From positions 1 through 64,000 of the forward strand of contig NZ_SOMN01000003.1 of assembly GCF_004564235.1 (NCBI RefSeq): a DNA stretch of 64,000 bases, read 5' to 3'. How positions within the stretch are numbered: the stretch's first letter is position 1; each line of letters begins with the position of its first letter. The position numbers and the translations under genes were made by a program. Source of the DNA: Cohnella luojiensis (GTDB lineage Bacteria; Bacillota; Bacilli; Paenibacillales; Paenibacillaceae). Positions 36,418-44,608 of this stretch are shown one piece after another. The notes under the pieces are model-generated. The model did no database searches and was not told where the DNA came from. It worked only from the letters and a program-made list of their open reading frames with translations.

Positions 36418-38313
36418 TTGCTGCTCGAGAAAATCGACAGTCCGACCGACTTGAAAAAATTGACGTTGCCCGAGCTTCCTCAGTTGGCTGAAGAAATTCG
36501 GCATTTTCTAATTCAAAAACTGTCCGCTACCGGGGGGCATCTCGCGCCGAACTTAGGCGTGGTCGAGCTCACGTTAGCTTTACATTATTTGTATAACAGC
36601 CCGGAAGACAAATTCATCTTTGACGTCGGACACCAAGCCTATGTTCATAAGATGCTGACGGGACGCCAGAACCGCTTCGATACTTTGCGGCAGAAAGACG
36701 GCTTGTGCGGCTTCGTGAAACGTAACGAAAGCGAGCATGACGTCTGGGAAGCGGGCCATAGCAGCACGTCTTTGTCCGCAGCGATGGGGATGGCTTTGGC
36801 GCGCGACCTGAAAGGGGCATCGAATAAGGTCATTGCCATTATCGGGGACGGCGCGCTAACCGGCGGGATGGCGCTCGAGGCCTTGAACCATATCGGACAT
36901 GAGAAGCGCAACTTGACGGTCGTGCTAAACGACAATGAAATGTCCATCGCTCCTAACGTAGGCGCGATTCATAATTATTTAGGCAAGGTTCGGTCCGAGA
37001 AAATTTATCGCAAGGCGAAGGATGAGCTCGATTGGTTGTTGCGCAAAGTTCCGGCAATCGGCGGAAAACTTGCCCGCACGGCCGAGCGAGTGAAAGACAG
37101 CTTGAGATACCTCGTTGCTCCGGACGGGATGCTGTTCGAGGAATTCGGCTTGAAATATTTCGGGCCCGTTGACGGACACGATATAACCAAATTGTTCGAA
37201 GCGTTCAAACAGGCGGACAGCGTGGAAGGTCCCGTTCTGATACACGTGCTGACCGTGAAAGGAAAGGGATACACTCCCGCCGAGGAAGATTCACACAAGT
37301 GGCACGGAATAACGGGCTCCTACAAGATCGAATCCGGCCAAGTCGTTAAGCCGGTCGGCCCGCCTATGTACACGGAAGTGTTCGGCAATACGCTGATCGA
37401 GCTCGCCGAAAGGGATAAGCGTATTGTCGCGATTACGCCCGCCATGCCTGGCGGTTCCGGACTTCTGAAGTTCGCGGATAAATTCCCGGACCGGATGTTC
37501 GACGTCGGGATCGCCGAGCAGCACGCGGCTACGATGTCCGCGGCGCTTGCGATGGAAGGCATGAAACCCGTGTTCGCGGTATATTCTACCTTCCTTCAGA
37601 GAGCGTACGATCAAGTCGTGCATGATATTTGCCGGCAAAATCTGAACGTCATCTTCGCGATCGACCGGGCAGGTTTCGTTGGCGCCGATGGGGAAACCCA
37701 TCAAGGAGTATACGATATCGCTTTTCTTAGACATATCCCTAATATGGTTATCATGATGCCAAAAGACGAGAACGAGTTAAGAAATATGATGAAAACGGCA
37801 GTGGATTACGAAGAAGGACCTATTGCGATCCGTTATTCTCGAATAGCCGGAACTGGCGTTGCCATAGACGATACGATGACACCGATCGAGATCGGCACTT
37901 GGGAAACGGTACGGGAAGGCGACTACGCCGCCGTGCTCGCGATCGGACCTATGGTTCAAGTCGCGGAAGAAGCTGCGGAGCTATTGAAACGAGAAGGGAT
38001 TAACGTACGCGTCGTCAATGCCAGATTCGTTAAGCCTCTGGACGAGAAAATGTTGCAGGCAATGGCCAAGGAACGCATTCCTCTGATGGTGGTCGAAGAA
38101 GGAGCGGTTCAAGGCGGATTGGGCAGCGCGATTCTTGAATACTACACATTGCAGGGGATCCAACCTGTCTCTATCCATATCGCGGGAGTTCCTGATCGAT
38201 TCATCGAGCATGCGACGATCAAGGAGCAACGCGCCGAAAGCGGACTGACGGCCGAAGCGATTGCCAAGCAACTAGGATCTCTCGCGGTACGCAAAAGGCA
38301 GAAGGCGACTTAA
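36418..38313 (+). CDS. dxs: 1-Deoxy-D-xylulose-5-phosphate synthase
   Basis: A 631-residue thiamine diphosphate enzyme that condenses pyruvate and glyceraldehyde 3-phosphate, the first step of the MEP isoprenoid path. The ThDP site is [16 protein letters not shown] (about residues 142-157), with the family marks [29 protein letters not shown] and [18 protein letters not shown] 36418 has AAGCGGGG upstream. Its TAA overlaps the tlyA ATG. Confidence 0.97.
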   Translation: MLLEKIDSPTDLKKLTLPELPQLAEEIRHFLIQKLSATGGHLAPNLGVVELTLALHYLYNSPEDKFIFDVGHQAYVHKMLTGRQNRFDTLRQKDGLCGFVKRNESEHDVWEAGHSSTSLSAAMGMALARDLKGASNKVIAIIGDGALTGGMALEALNHIGHEKRNLTVVLNDNEMSIAPNVGAIHNYLGKVRSEKIYRKAKDELDWLLRKVPAIGGKLARTAERVKDSLRYLVAPDGMLFEEFGLKYFGPVDGHDITKLFEAFKQADSVEGPVLIHVLTVKGKGYTPAEEDSHKWHGITGSYKIESGQVVKPVGPPMYTEVFGNTLIELAERDKRIVAITPAMPGGSGLLKFADKFPDRMFDVGIAEQHAATMSAALAMEGMKPVFAVYSTFLQRAYDQVVHDICRQNLNVIFAIDRAGFVGADGETHQGVYDIAFLRHIPNMVIMMPKDENELRNMMKTAVDYEEGPIAIRYSRIAGTGVAIDDTMTPIEIGTWETVREGDYAAVLAIGPMVQVAEEAAELLKREGINVRVVNARFVKPLDEKMLQAMAKERIPLMVVEEGAVQGGLGSAILEYYTLQGIQPVSIHIAGVPDRFIEHATIKEQRAESGLTAEAIAKQLGSLAVRKRQKAT

Positions 38314-39167
38314 TGGAGAAAACGACGGTTGCCAAGGAGCGGCTTGATGTTCTGCTGCTCGAGCTCGGGTACTTCGAAAGCAGAGAAAAGGCCAAAGCGG
38401 CCATTATGGCAGGCTTGGTATTGATCGGAACGGAACGCGTGGACAAAGCGGGCACCAAAGTTCCGCGGGACGCGGCGATAACCGTGAAAGGCGCTCTTCA
38501 CCCATACGTAAGCCGTGGCGGCTTAAAGCTTGAGAAAGCCATTAAGCATTTCGGTTTGGACTTGAAGGATGCCGTCATGCTGGACATCGGCGCTTCGACG
38601 GGCGGGTTCACCGACTGCGCGCTTCAGAACGGAGCAACGCGCGTATACGCGGTTGACGTTGGATACAATCAGCTTGACTGGTCCTTACGCCAGGATAAGC
38701 GGGTTCAGGTGCTGGAGCGAACGAACTTCAGGCATATGACCTTGGATCTGTTGGACGGACCCAAGCCCGGTTTCGCATCGATCGACGTATCGTTCATCTC
38801 GCTTAAGCTTATTTTACCGGTGCTCGCCGGTTTGTTGGAATCGCGCGGACATACTGTGGCCTTAATCAAGCCGCAGTTCGAAGCGGGAAGAGAACACGTT
38901 GGTAAATCCGGCGTCATACGGGATCCTGCGGTCCATGCCAATGTGCTGCGGGAGGTTCTATCGACGGCTAATGGACTAGGCTTTGAACTTAAAGGGCTAA
39001 CCTTTTCGCCGATTACCGGGGGAGAAGGAAACATTGAGTTCCTTGCCCATTGGCAATTGTCAGAACAAGACAAGCCATTGCCGGAGCTGTCGGAGGACGA
39101 ATTAAATAAGCTCATTAAGCAAACCGTGGAAGAAGCAGGATCGACCTTCAAGCGAAGCGCTCAATAA
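38313..39167 (+). CDS. tlyA: TlyA family rRNA methyltransferase (YqxC)
   Basis: A 284-residue protein with an N-terminal S4 RNA-binding domain (KERLDVLLLELGYFESREKAKAAIMAGLV) and an FtsJ/RrmJ-type SAM methyltransferase domain (DIGASTGGFTDCALQNGA, residues 91-108). Mycobacterial TlyA 2'-O-methylates 16S and 23S rRNA; the Firmicute substrate is less certain. Start ATG 38313 overlaps the dxs stop (TAATG). Confidence 0.94.
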   Translation: MEKTTVAKERLDVLLLELGYFESREKAKAAIMAGLVLIGTERVDKAGTKVPRDAAITVKGALHPYVSRGGLKLEKAIKHFGLDLKDAVMLDIGASTGGFTDCALQNGATRVYAVDVGYNQLDWSLRQDKRVQVLERTNFRHMTLDLLDGPKPGFASIDVSFISLKLILPVLAGLLESRGHTVALIKPQFEAGREHVGKSGVIRDPAVHANVLREVLSTANGLGFELKGLTFSPITGGEGNIEFLAHWQLSEQDKPLPELSEDELNKLIKQTVEEAGSTFKRSAQ

Positions 39168-39190
39168 AGTTAATAGCCATTGCCCGGTTG

Positions 39191-39255
39191 ACCCGGAGCT
39201 GCCGAAGAACGGCCGGAGGAATCGACCGGACCATCCGGCTAAGCTCCGGGTTTTT
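39191..39255 (+). terminator. Terminator after tlyA
   Basis: The outer stem ACCCGGAGCT/AGCTCCGGGT encloses an inner GCCGG/CCGGC stem and is followed by T5. Confidence 0.85.
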
Positions 39256-39368
39256 GCTTTCGAAAGAGGATAATAAGGGATAAATCTCGAAAGAAAAGAG
39301 AGCATTAGAACATCATGTCCATACAGCCTATGTTCCTCCGTTAATGAAATGACCTAGGAGGTCAAAGC

Positions 39369-39836
39369 ATGGATAGGTTCGGGGATTGGATCATCATGCT
39401 CGCGGCGGCGGGTATCATGATATGGTGGGTGCTGAGGCGTTTCGATAGATGGCTGCATGAACCGCCCGGTTCCAGGCTTCGCAAGTTAGCAACCGCCGGC
39501 GGCGTCGATCAGGACGATAACGTTCAGCTTCTGCAAGAGCAAGGATATGAGGTGCTGTCGGGGAAACATCGTATTCCGTTGGGCGTTGCATTGGATGATG
39601 GTCCCGTGATGCCTACGCGCCTTTACTTCGATTATTTGGCTTTTAAGGATGACAAGTACTTTCTGGTAAAGCTCGAAAGGTCAAGGCAACCGATGGAATG
39701 GACGGCAAGCGGATTAAGAGAGCGGTTGCTCGCCTATGCATTATTGTTCCCGGAATGCGAAGGAATCGTCATCGTGCTAGCTCAGGAACAGCAATTAAAA
39801 ATCGTACGATTCAAAGTGGAGGCTGGCGTGGAATGA
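39369..39836 (+). CDS. Unknown single-pass membrane protein, possible nuclease-like fold
   Basis: A 155-residue protein with one N-terminal hydrophobic helix (about residues 5-21, WIIMLAAAGIMIWWVL). The rest is a soluble mixed alpha/beta domain with LLQEQGYEVLSGKHRIPLG, RLYFDYLAFKDDKYFLVKLER and LRERLLAYALLFPECEGIVIVL. The D-(x)n-KxE arrangement and following helix recall PD-(D/E)XK nucleases, but this is only a visual match. AGGAGG lies 8 bases before the ATG, and the stop overlaps argR (ATGA), so it is co-expressed with the arginine repressor. I do not recognise the family. Confidence 0.7.
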   Translation: MDRFGDWIIMLAAAGIMIWWVLRRFDRWLHEPPGSRLRKLATAGGVDQDDNVQLLQEQGYEVLSGKHRIPLGVALDDGPVMPTRLYFDYLAFKDDKYFLVKLERSRQPMEWTASGLRERLLAYALLFPECEGIVIVLAQEQQLKIVRFKVEAGVE

Positions 39837-40282
39837 AAGGACAACGGCAACGTAAGATTCGCGAGTTGATCGGCGGGAGGGAAATCGAAACGCAAGAGGA
39901 ATTAGTGGAGGTCCTGAGCTTAGAGGGAATGCAGGTAACGCAAGCGACTGTATCCCGCGATATTAAGGAAATGCAGCTCATTAAAGTTCCGCTCGAAGAC
40001 GGGCGGTACAAGTACTCCATGCCTCAAGATCAGCGATTCAACCCGACGCATAAGCTCAAGCGCGCTTTGCTCGATCACTTCGTAGGTGCGGAAGCCGCGG
40101 AAAATTTGGTCGTGGTTAAATGCTTGCCTGGAACGGCAAATACGATCGCTTCGCTAATCGACGGAATGGATTGGCCGGAAATCATGGGCACGATTAGCGG
40201 CGACGATACCTCGCTTCTGATTTGCAGGACGAAAACTCAGGGCGACGACGTGCTCGGCCGCATATACGAAATGATGCAATAA
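39833..40282 (+). CDS. argR: Arginine repressor ArgR/AhrC
   Basis: A 149-residue hexameric regulator. The N-terminal winged helix contains GQRQRKIRELIGGREIETQEELVE and QATVSRDIKEMQLIKVP. The C-terminal domain has the arginine-binding GTANTIASLIDGMDWPEIMGTISGDDTSLLI. It represses arginine synthesis and activates catabolism; at this locus it is always linked to recN in Bacilli. GGAGG supports ATG 39833. Confidence 0.97.
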   Translation: MKGQRQRKIRELIGGREIETQEELVEVLSLEGMQVTQATVSRDIKEMQLIKVPLEDGRYKYSMPQDQRFNPTHKLKRALLDHFVGAEAAENLVVVKCLPGTANTIASLIDGMDWPEIMGTISGDDTSLLICRTKTQGDDVLGRIYEMMQ

Positions 40283-40313
40283 TCAACATTCGACGAGATC
40301 AAGGAGGCATCAC

Positions 40314-41999
40314 ATGCTTCGGGAATTATCCATCCACAACTTGGCAGTTATCGAGAATGTAACCGTTACGTTTCATCCGGGTTTCCATGTCCTGACAGGA
40401 GAGACGGGAGCCGGTAAATCCATCGTTATCGACGCGTTAACGCTGACCGCAGGCGGGAGAGGATCCGCGGAGATGATACGTCATGGGTGCGACCGCGCGG
40501 ATATCGAAGCGGTATTCGACTTGCCGCGCACGCATCCTGTATGGGAGACGCTCGGGCGGTTGGGCATCGACGCCGACTCCGAAGAAACGCTGCTGATCCG
40601 GAGGGAGCTCTTGGCTCTTGGCAAATCTTCCGCGCGAATCAACGGTCAGAGCGTGACTTTGACGATGCTTAGGGAAGTTGGAGAACATCTCGTCAACATA
40701 CACGGACAGCACGAGCATCAGTCATTGCTCAGAACCGAAAAGCATCTGGAATGGCTCGATTTATTCGCAGGCGATGAGATACAAACGGAGAAATCGGATT
40801 ACCGCAAAATTTACCTGCAGTACCAGAATATTAGCAAGGAACGCAGGGAACTAGAGGAGAAATCCCGGCAAGGCATGCAAATGCTGGATCTGTATCGCTT
40901 CCAACTGGAAGAAATCGCCGCGGCGCGCCTTAAACCGGGAGAAGATGAATCCCTTGCCGACGAAAGGCGCAAACTAGCCCATGCGGAGAAACTGACGGAT
41001 GCAATCTCGGAGGCCTACGATCTTCTTTACGGTACGAAGGGCTTGTCTGCTCTTTCCCGGGCTCTCACTCGCTTGCAGGACATCGTAAACGTGGATTCCG
41101 CTACCTTGCAGCCGCTCGTGGAACAGCTTCAATCCGCCTATTATGGCGTAGAAGACAGCGCGTATCAGTTGCGCGATTATAAAGAAGGCATCGAATTTAA
41201 TCCTCAGCGTCTCGCTCAAATCGAGCAGCGCCTCGATCTTCTTCATGGGTTGAAGCGTAAATACGGCGAGACGATCGAAGATATCGTGAATTATCAAGCC
41301 CGAATCAAAACCGAGACGGATCAGCTCGACAATCGCGACTCATTGCTCCATGATTTGGCCGCGCAAGAAGAAACTCTTCATGGCGAGCTTCAATTAAGAG
41401 CGGAGAAGCTTAGCTCGATACGGAGATCTGCTTCACGGGTATTGGCTCGTCAAATCGAACAGGAGCTAGCCCATCTGCAAATGGACCGCTCCGTCTTCGA
41501 GGTTAAGCTGGGTACGGCTGCGTTAACGATTACCGGGGCGGATACAGCCGAATTCTTGCTGTCCACCAACCCTGGAGAGCCGCCAAAACCGCTCTCGAAG
41601 ATTGCATCCGGAGGCGAGATGTCGCGAGTCATGCTCGCTCTAAAAGCGATTTTTGCCCGAATAGATGAAATACCCGTTCTTGTGTTCGATGAAGTCGATA
41701 CGGGCGTCAGCGGAAGAGCGGCGCAAGCGATAGCGGAAAAATTATCATTGTTATCCCGCCATTGTCAGGTATTCGCGATCACCCACCTCCCTCAGGTCGC
41801 CTGCATGGCCGATCATCAATATGAAATATATAAGCAGGTGACGGCTCAGGATCGCACTCAGACGTCCGTAACGGAGCTTACGCAGGTCCAGAGGGTGGAG
41901 GAGCTGGCGAGAATGCTCGGAGGCGTGGAAGTAACGGAAAAAACTCGCCACCACGCTCAAGAAATGCTTACTTTGGCCGAGCAGCGAAAAAACGCGTAG
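40314..41999 (+). CDS. recN: DNA repair protein RecN
   Basis: A 561-residue SMC-like ATPase acting early in double-strand break repair. Walker A is GETGAGKSIVIDA (about residues 29-41), followed by GRGSAEMIRHG; a long coiled coil runs about residues 150-370; the ABC signature KIASGGEMSRVMLALK (about 423-438) precedes Walker B VLVFDEVDTGVSG. AAGGAGG supports the ATG. Confidence 0.97.
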   Translation: MLRELSIHNLAVIENVTVTFHPGFHVLTGETGAGKSIVIDALTLTAGGRGSAEMIRHGCDRADIEAVFDLPRTHPVWETLGRLGIDADSEETLLIRRELLALGKSSARINGQSVTLTMLREVGEHLVNIHGQHEHQSLLRTEKHLEWLDLFAGDEIQTEKSDYRKIYLQYQNISKERRELEEKSRQGMQMLDLYRFQLEEIAAARLKPGEDESLADERRKLAHAEKLTDAISEAYDLLYGTKGLSALSRALTRLQDIVNVDSATLQPLVEQLQSAYYGVEDSAYQLRDYKEGIEFNPQRLAQIEQRLDLLHGLKRKYGETIEDIVNYQARIKTETDQLDNRDSLLHDLAAQEETLHGELQLRAEKLSSIRRSASRVLARQIEQELAHLQMDRSVFEVKLGTAALTITGADTAEFLLSTNPGEPPKPLSKIASGGEMSRVMLALKAIFARIDEIPVLVFDEVDTGVSGRAAQAIAEKLSLLSRHCQVFAITHLPQVACMADHQYEIYKQVTAQDRTQTSVTELTQVQRVEELARMLGGVEVTEKTRHHAQEMLTLAEQRKNA

Positions 42000-42015
42000 C
42001 GACGCGAAAAATCAA

Positions 42016-42045
42016 TTATGCAGGAAGCTTTTCGGCAACATAAAA
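42016..42045 (+). promoter_or_regulatory. Candidate sigma-F/sigma-G promoter of spoIVB
   Basis: TTATG (42016-42020), 18 bases, CATAAAA (42039-42045). Each half differs from the GHATR/CATWHTA consensus by one base. spoIVB is forespore expressed in B. subtilis. Confidence 0.4.
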
Positions 42046-42126
42046 GAGGCAATGCGCGGTTACCTTATAGGTACGTTATCGGCGATACAAAAAGAGCCGA
42101 TTCAGACTGTAGGGGAGCGTGAGAAC

Positions 42127-43458
42127 TTGTACCAGAAACACCCCAAGAAACATCGTCGTCTAGGTCTCGTCGTCGTTCTTATGCTGTGCATTGCCGTTTG
42201 CTCCGCACCTTTTCAGCACTTTGCGAATTTCCCTAATCAATTAAGACTATTCCAAGGACAAGCGGTCTCTCTCCATTACGCAATGCCCGTTCATGCGCAG
42301 GGGATTTTGAACCCCCAAGTGGCCAGTATTAACGGAAGCGACAATGCCTCCGTCCGAGTCGATCTCAGCCAGCCTTTATCTATTCAACCGAAGCACAGCG
42401 GCGTAACGAATCTCAAGCTTAAACTATTCGGTAAAATTCCGTTCAAGACGGTGCGACTGCAGGTCATTCCGGATCTGAGAGTCATACCTGGCGGCCAAAC
42501 GATCGGCGTTAAAGTGAAGTCCGCAGGGATTATGGTCGTCGGACATCATTTGGTGCAAACGAAGGCCAGTGCTAAGGTATCTCCGGGAGAAGAGGCGAAG
42601 TTACGTCTCGGCGACCTTATCGTGGAGATTAACGGAGAAGTTTGCAACGACATTTCCAAAATTGCCGAATACGCAGAATCCGCAGGCAGTGAAGGCACTC
42701 CATTGAAGTTGTTGGTGCAAAGAGGCAAGGAAAGATTTAGAACATCCCTAAGCCCGGCATACGACGAGGAAGACAAAGCTTGGCGATTGGGCTTATATAT
42801 CCGGGATTCTGCCGCAGGCGTTGGCACTTTGACATTCTATGCCCCGGATCAGGGCGTATACGGGGCACTTGGACATGTTATCACCGATATGGACACTCAG
42901 TCTCCGATTGTCGTAGGCAGCGGTGAAATCCTGCAATCCAACGTAAATTCCATTTCCAAAAGCCAGAGCGGCGAACCCGGGGAGAAAAGGGCAAGTTTTC
43001 TCAAGGGAGGCCGTACGCTCGGGAACGTAGAGCGCAATACTCCCTTCGGCATTTTCGGGCAAATGAAACAAATGCCGGAACATTCTTATAATCCGGAGCC
43101 GATGCCAGTCGCTTTCGCGGAAGAAGTGAAGGAAGGTCCCGCTCAGATTCTTACTGTAGTCGATAAACAGAAGGTTGAGCGGTTCGATATCGAGATCGTG
43201 CACGTATCCAAGCAATCTTCTCCCGCAACGAAAGGGATGGTCATTAAAATTACCGACCCCAAACTGCTGGAACGTACGGGTGGCATCGTTCAAGGAATGA
43301 GCGGAAGTCCGATTATCCAAAACGGGAAATTGGTTGGCGCGGTTACTCACGTTTTCGTAAATGATCCTTCATCCGGTTATGGATGTTTCATCGAATGGAT
43401 GTTGCAGGATGCAGGAATTATGCTTAACCCTGAACAAGCGACTTCTAAGGCGGTTTAA
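42127..43458 (+). CDS. spoIVB: SpoIVB signalling serine peptidase
   Basis: A 443-residue S55-family peptidase made in the forespore that signals activation of pro-sigma-K. It has an N-terminal membrane/signal segment (about 10-30), a PDZ domain (about 120-210, with LGDLIVEINGE) and a C-terminal peptidase domain whose catalytic Ser lies in GMSGSPIIQNGKLVGAVTH. TTG 42127 is chosen because GGGGAG lies 10 bases upstream; the upstream ATG at 42052 lacks a site. The neighbour order recN-spoIVB-spo0A is conserved. Confidence 0.94.
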   Translation: MYQKHPKKHRRLGLVVVLMLCIAVCSAPFQHFANFPNQLRLFQGQAVSLHYAMPVHAQGILNPQVASINGSDNASVRVDLSQPLSIQPKHSGVTNLKLKLFGKIPFKTVRLQVIPDLRVIPGGQTIGVKVKSAGIMVVGHHLVQTKASAKVSPGEEAKLRLGDLIVEINGEVCNDISKIAEYAESAGSEGTPLKLLVQRGKERFRTSLSPAYDEEDKAWRLGLYIRDSAAGVGTLTFYAPDQGVYGALGHVITDMDTQSPIVVGSGEILQSNVNSISKSQSGEPGEKRASFLKGGRTLGNVERNTPFGIFGQMKQMPEHSYNPEPMPVAFAEEVKEGPAQILTVVDKQKVERFDIEIVHVSKQSSPATKGMVIKITDPKLLERTGGIVQGMSGSPIIQNGKLVGAVTHVFVNDPSSGYGCFIEWMLQDAGIMLNPEQATSKAV

Positions 43459-43497
43459 CGCCTTAGATTTTGCTCATTATAGGAGAAGACGAACATT

Positions 43498-43504
43498 TGT
43501 CGAA
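43498..43504 (+). promoter_or_regulatory. Candidate 0A box upstream of spo0A
   Basis: TGTCGAA, followed by AAAAA, equals the Spo0A~P target core. It lies 195 bases before spo0A. Confidence 0.6.
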
Positions 43505-43619
43505 AAAAAGCGAATTAGATCACGATTTGCCAGGTCTTGACGCAAATTAAATATTATATTCGATTTTCCAAAATAAATAAAGAAAAATTTTCTAATCGAG
43601 AAGGAATACAGAAAGGCAA

Positions 43620-43626
43620 TGTCGAA
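43620..43626 (+). promoter_or_regulatory. Second candidate 0A box upstream of spo0A
   Basis: TGTCGAA followed by AA, 73 bases before spo0A. Two such boxes in one 240-base leader suggest autoregulation, as known in B. subtilis. Confidence 0.6.
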
Positions 43627-43698
43627 AACGGATAAACAGAGAAACGGTAAGCGTTTTTCGTCATTAAATCTCGCATAAGAGAAAGGGAGGACCAGACA

Positions 43699-44511
43699 TT
43701 GCCACGGATCGAAGTGTTCCTAGCAGACGACAACCGAGAATTTACGAATTTGTTATCAGAGTACATCCAAGAGCAGGATGATATGACGGTCATCGGAGTT
43801 GCGTACAACGGAGAAGAGGTCATCCGTCAGCTGGAGGAAACTCGCAGGGTGCCTGATGTCATGATCCTCGATATTATTATGCCGCATTTGGACGGACTCG
43901 GAGTCTTGGAAAAATTGCGGGATTTGAATTTATCGTCTATGCCAAAAATCATCATGCTCACGGCATTCGGTCAAGAGAACATCACTCAGCGTGCGGTACA
44001 ACTTGGCGCTTCTTACTACATATTGAAACCGTTCGACATGGATGTTCTAGCTAGCCGCATCCGTCAGTTAGCCGGTAGTTCCGCTAACTCTTCCGTCACG
44101 ACTTCGTCGGGACAAAGCAGCATGAACCGTTCGAACATCGTGCAAATGGGCAAGCCCAAAAATCTCGATGCCAATATCACAAGCATTATCCACGAAATCG
44201 GAGTGCCGGCTCACATTAAAGGTTATCAGTATTTGCGCGAAGCGATTACGATGGTGTACAACAACATCGAAATTCTTGGCGCCATTACGAAGACGCTCTA
44301 CCCCGCTATTGCCGAGAAGTTCAAGACGACGCCATCCCGCGTCGAACGCGCGATCCGCCATGCGATCGAAGTGGCATGGACCCGCGGCAACATCGACAGC
44401 ATCAGCCACCTGTTCGGCTACACCATCAATATTGCGAAATCGAAGCCGACGAATTCCGAGTTCATCGCTATGGTCGCCGACAAGCTTCGTATCGAACATA
44501 AAGTAAGCTGA
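43699..44511 (+). CDS. spo0A: Sporulation master regulator Spo0A
   Basis: A 270-residue response regulator. The receiver domain has acidic residues D10/D11, the phospho-acceptor D58 (MILDIIMPH) and a conserved Lys in ILKPFD. A Ser/Thr/Gly-rich hinge (about 125-150) leads to the C-terminal DNA-binding domain with [12 protein letters not shown] and the recognition helix in [21 protein letters not shown] 43699 has GGGAGG upstream. It controls entry into sporulation. Confidence 0.98.
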   Translation: MPRIEVFLADDNREFTNLLSEYIQEQDDMTVIGVAYNGEEVIRQLEETRRVPDVMILDIIMPHLDGLGVLEKLRDLNLSSMPKIIMLTAFGQENITQRAVQLGASYYILKPFDMDVLASRIRQLAGSSANSSVTTSSGQSSMNRSNIVQMGKPKNLDANITSIIHEIGVPAHIKGYQYLREAITMVYNNIEILGAITKTLYPAIAEKFKTTPSRVERAIRHAIEVAWTRGNIDSISHLFGYTINIAKSKPTNSEFIAMVADKLRIEHKVS

Positions 44512-44540
44512 AACGGGGCGAGTTAAAGAATTTTTATCTT

Positions 44541-44595
44541 CAAAAAAAAACCATTCCTTACGGGGGTTAAATCCTCGTAGGGAATGGTTTTTTTA
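44541..44595. terminator. Bidirectional terminator between spo0A and the GH31 gene
   Basis: AAAAAACCATTCC pairs with GGAATGGTTTTTT, with an inner ACGGGG/CCTCGT stem, between convergent genes. Confidence 0.88.
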
Positions 44596-44608
44596 TTCTT
44601 GCTTAAGA

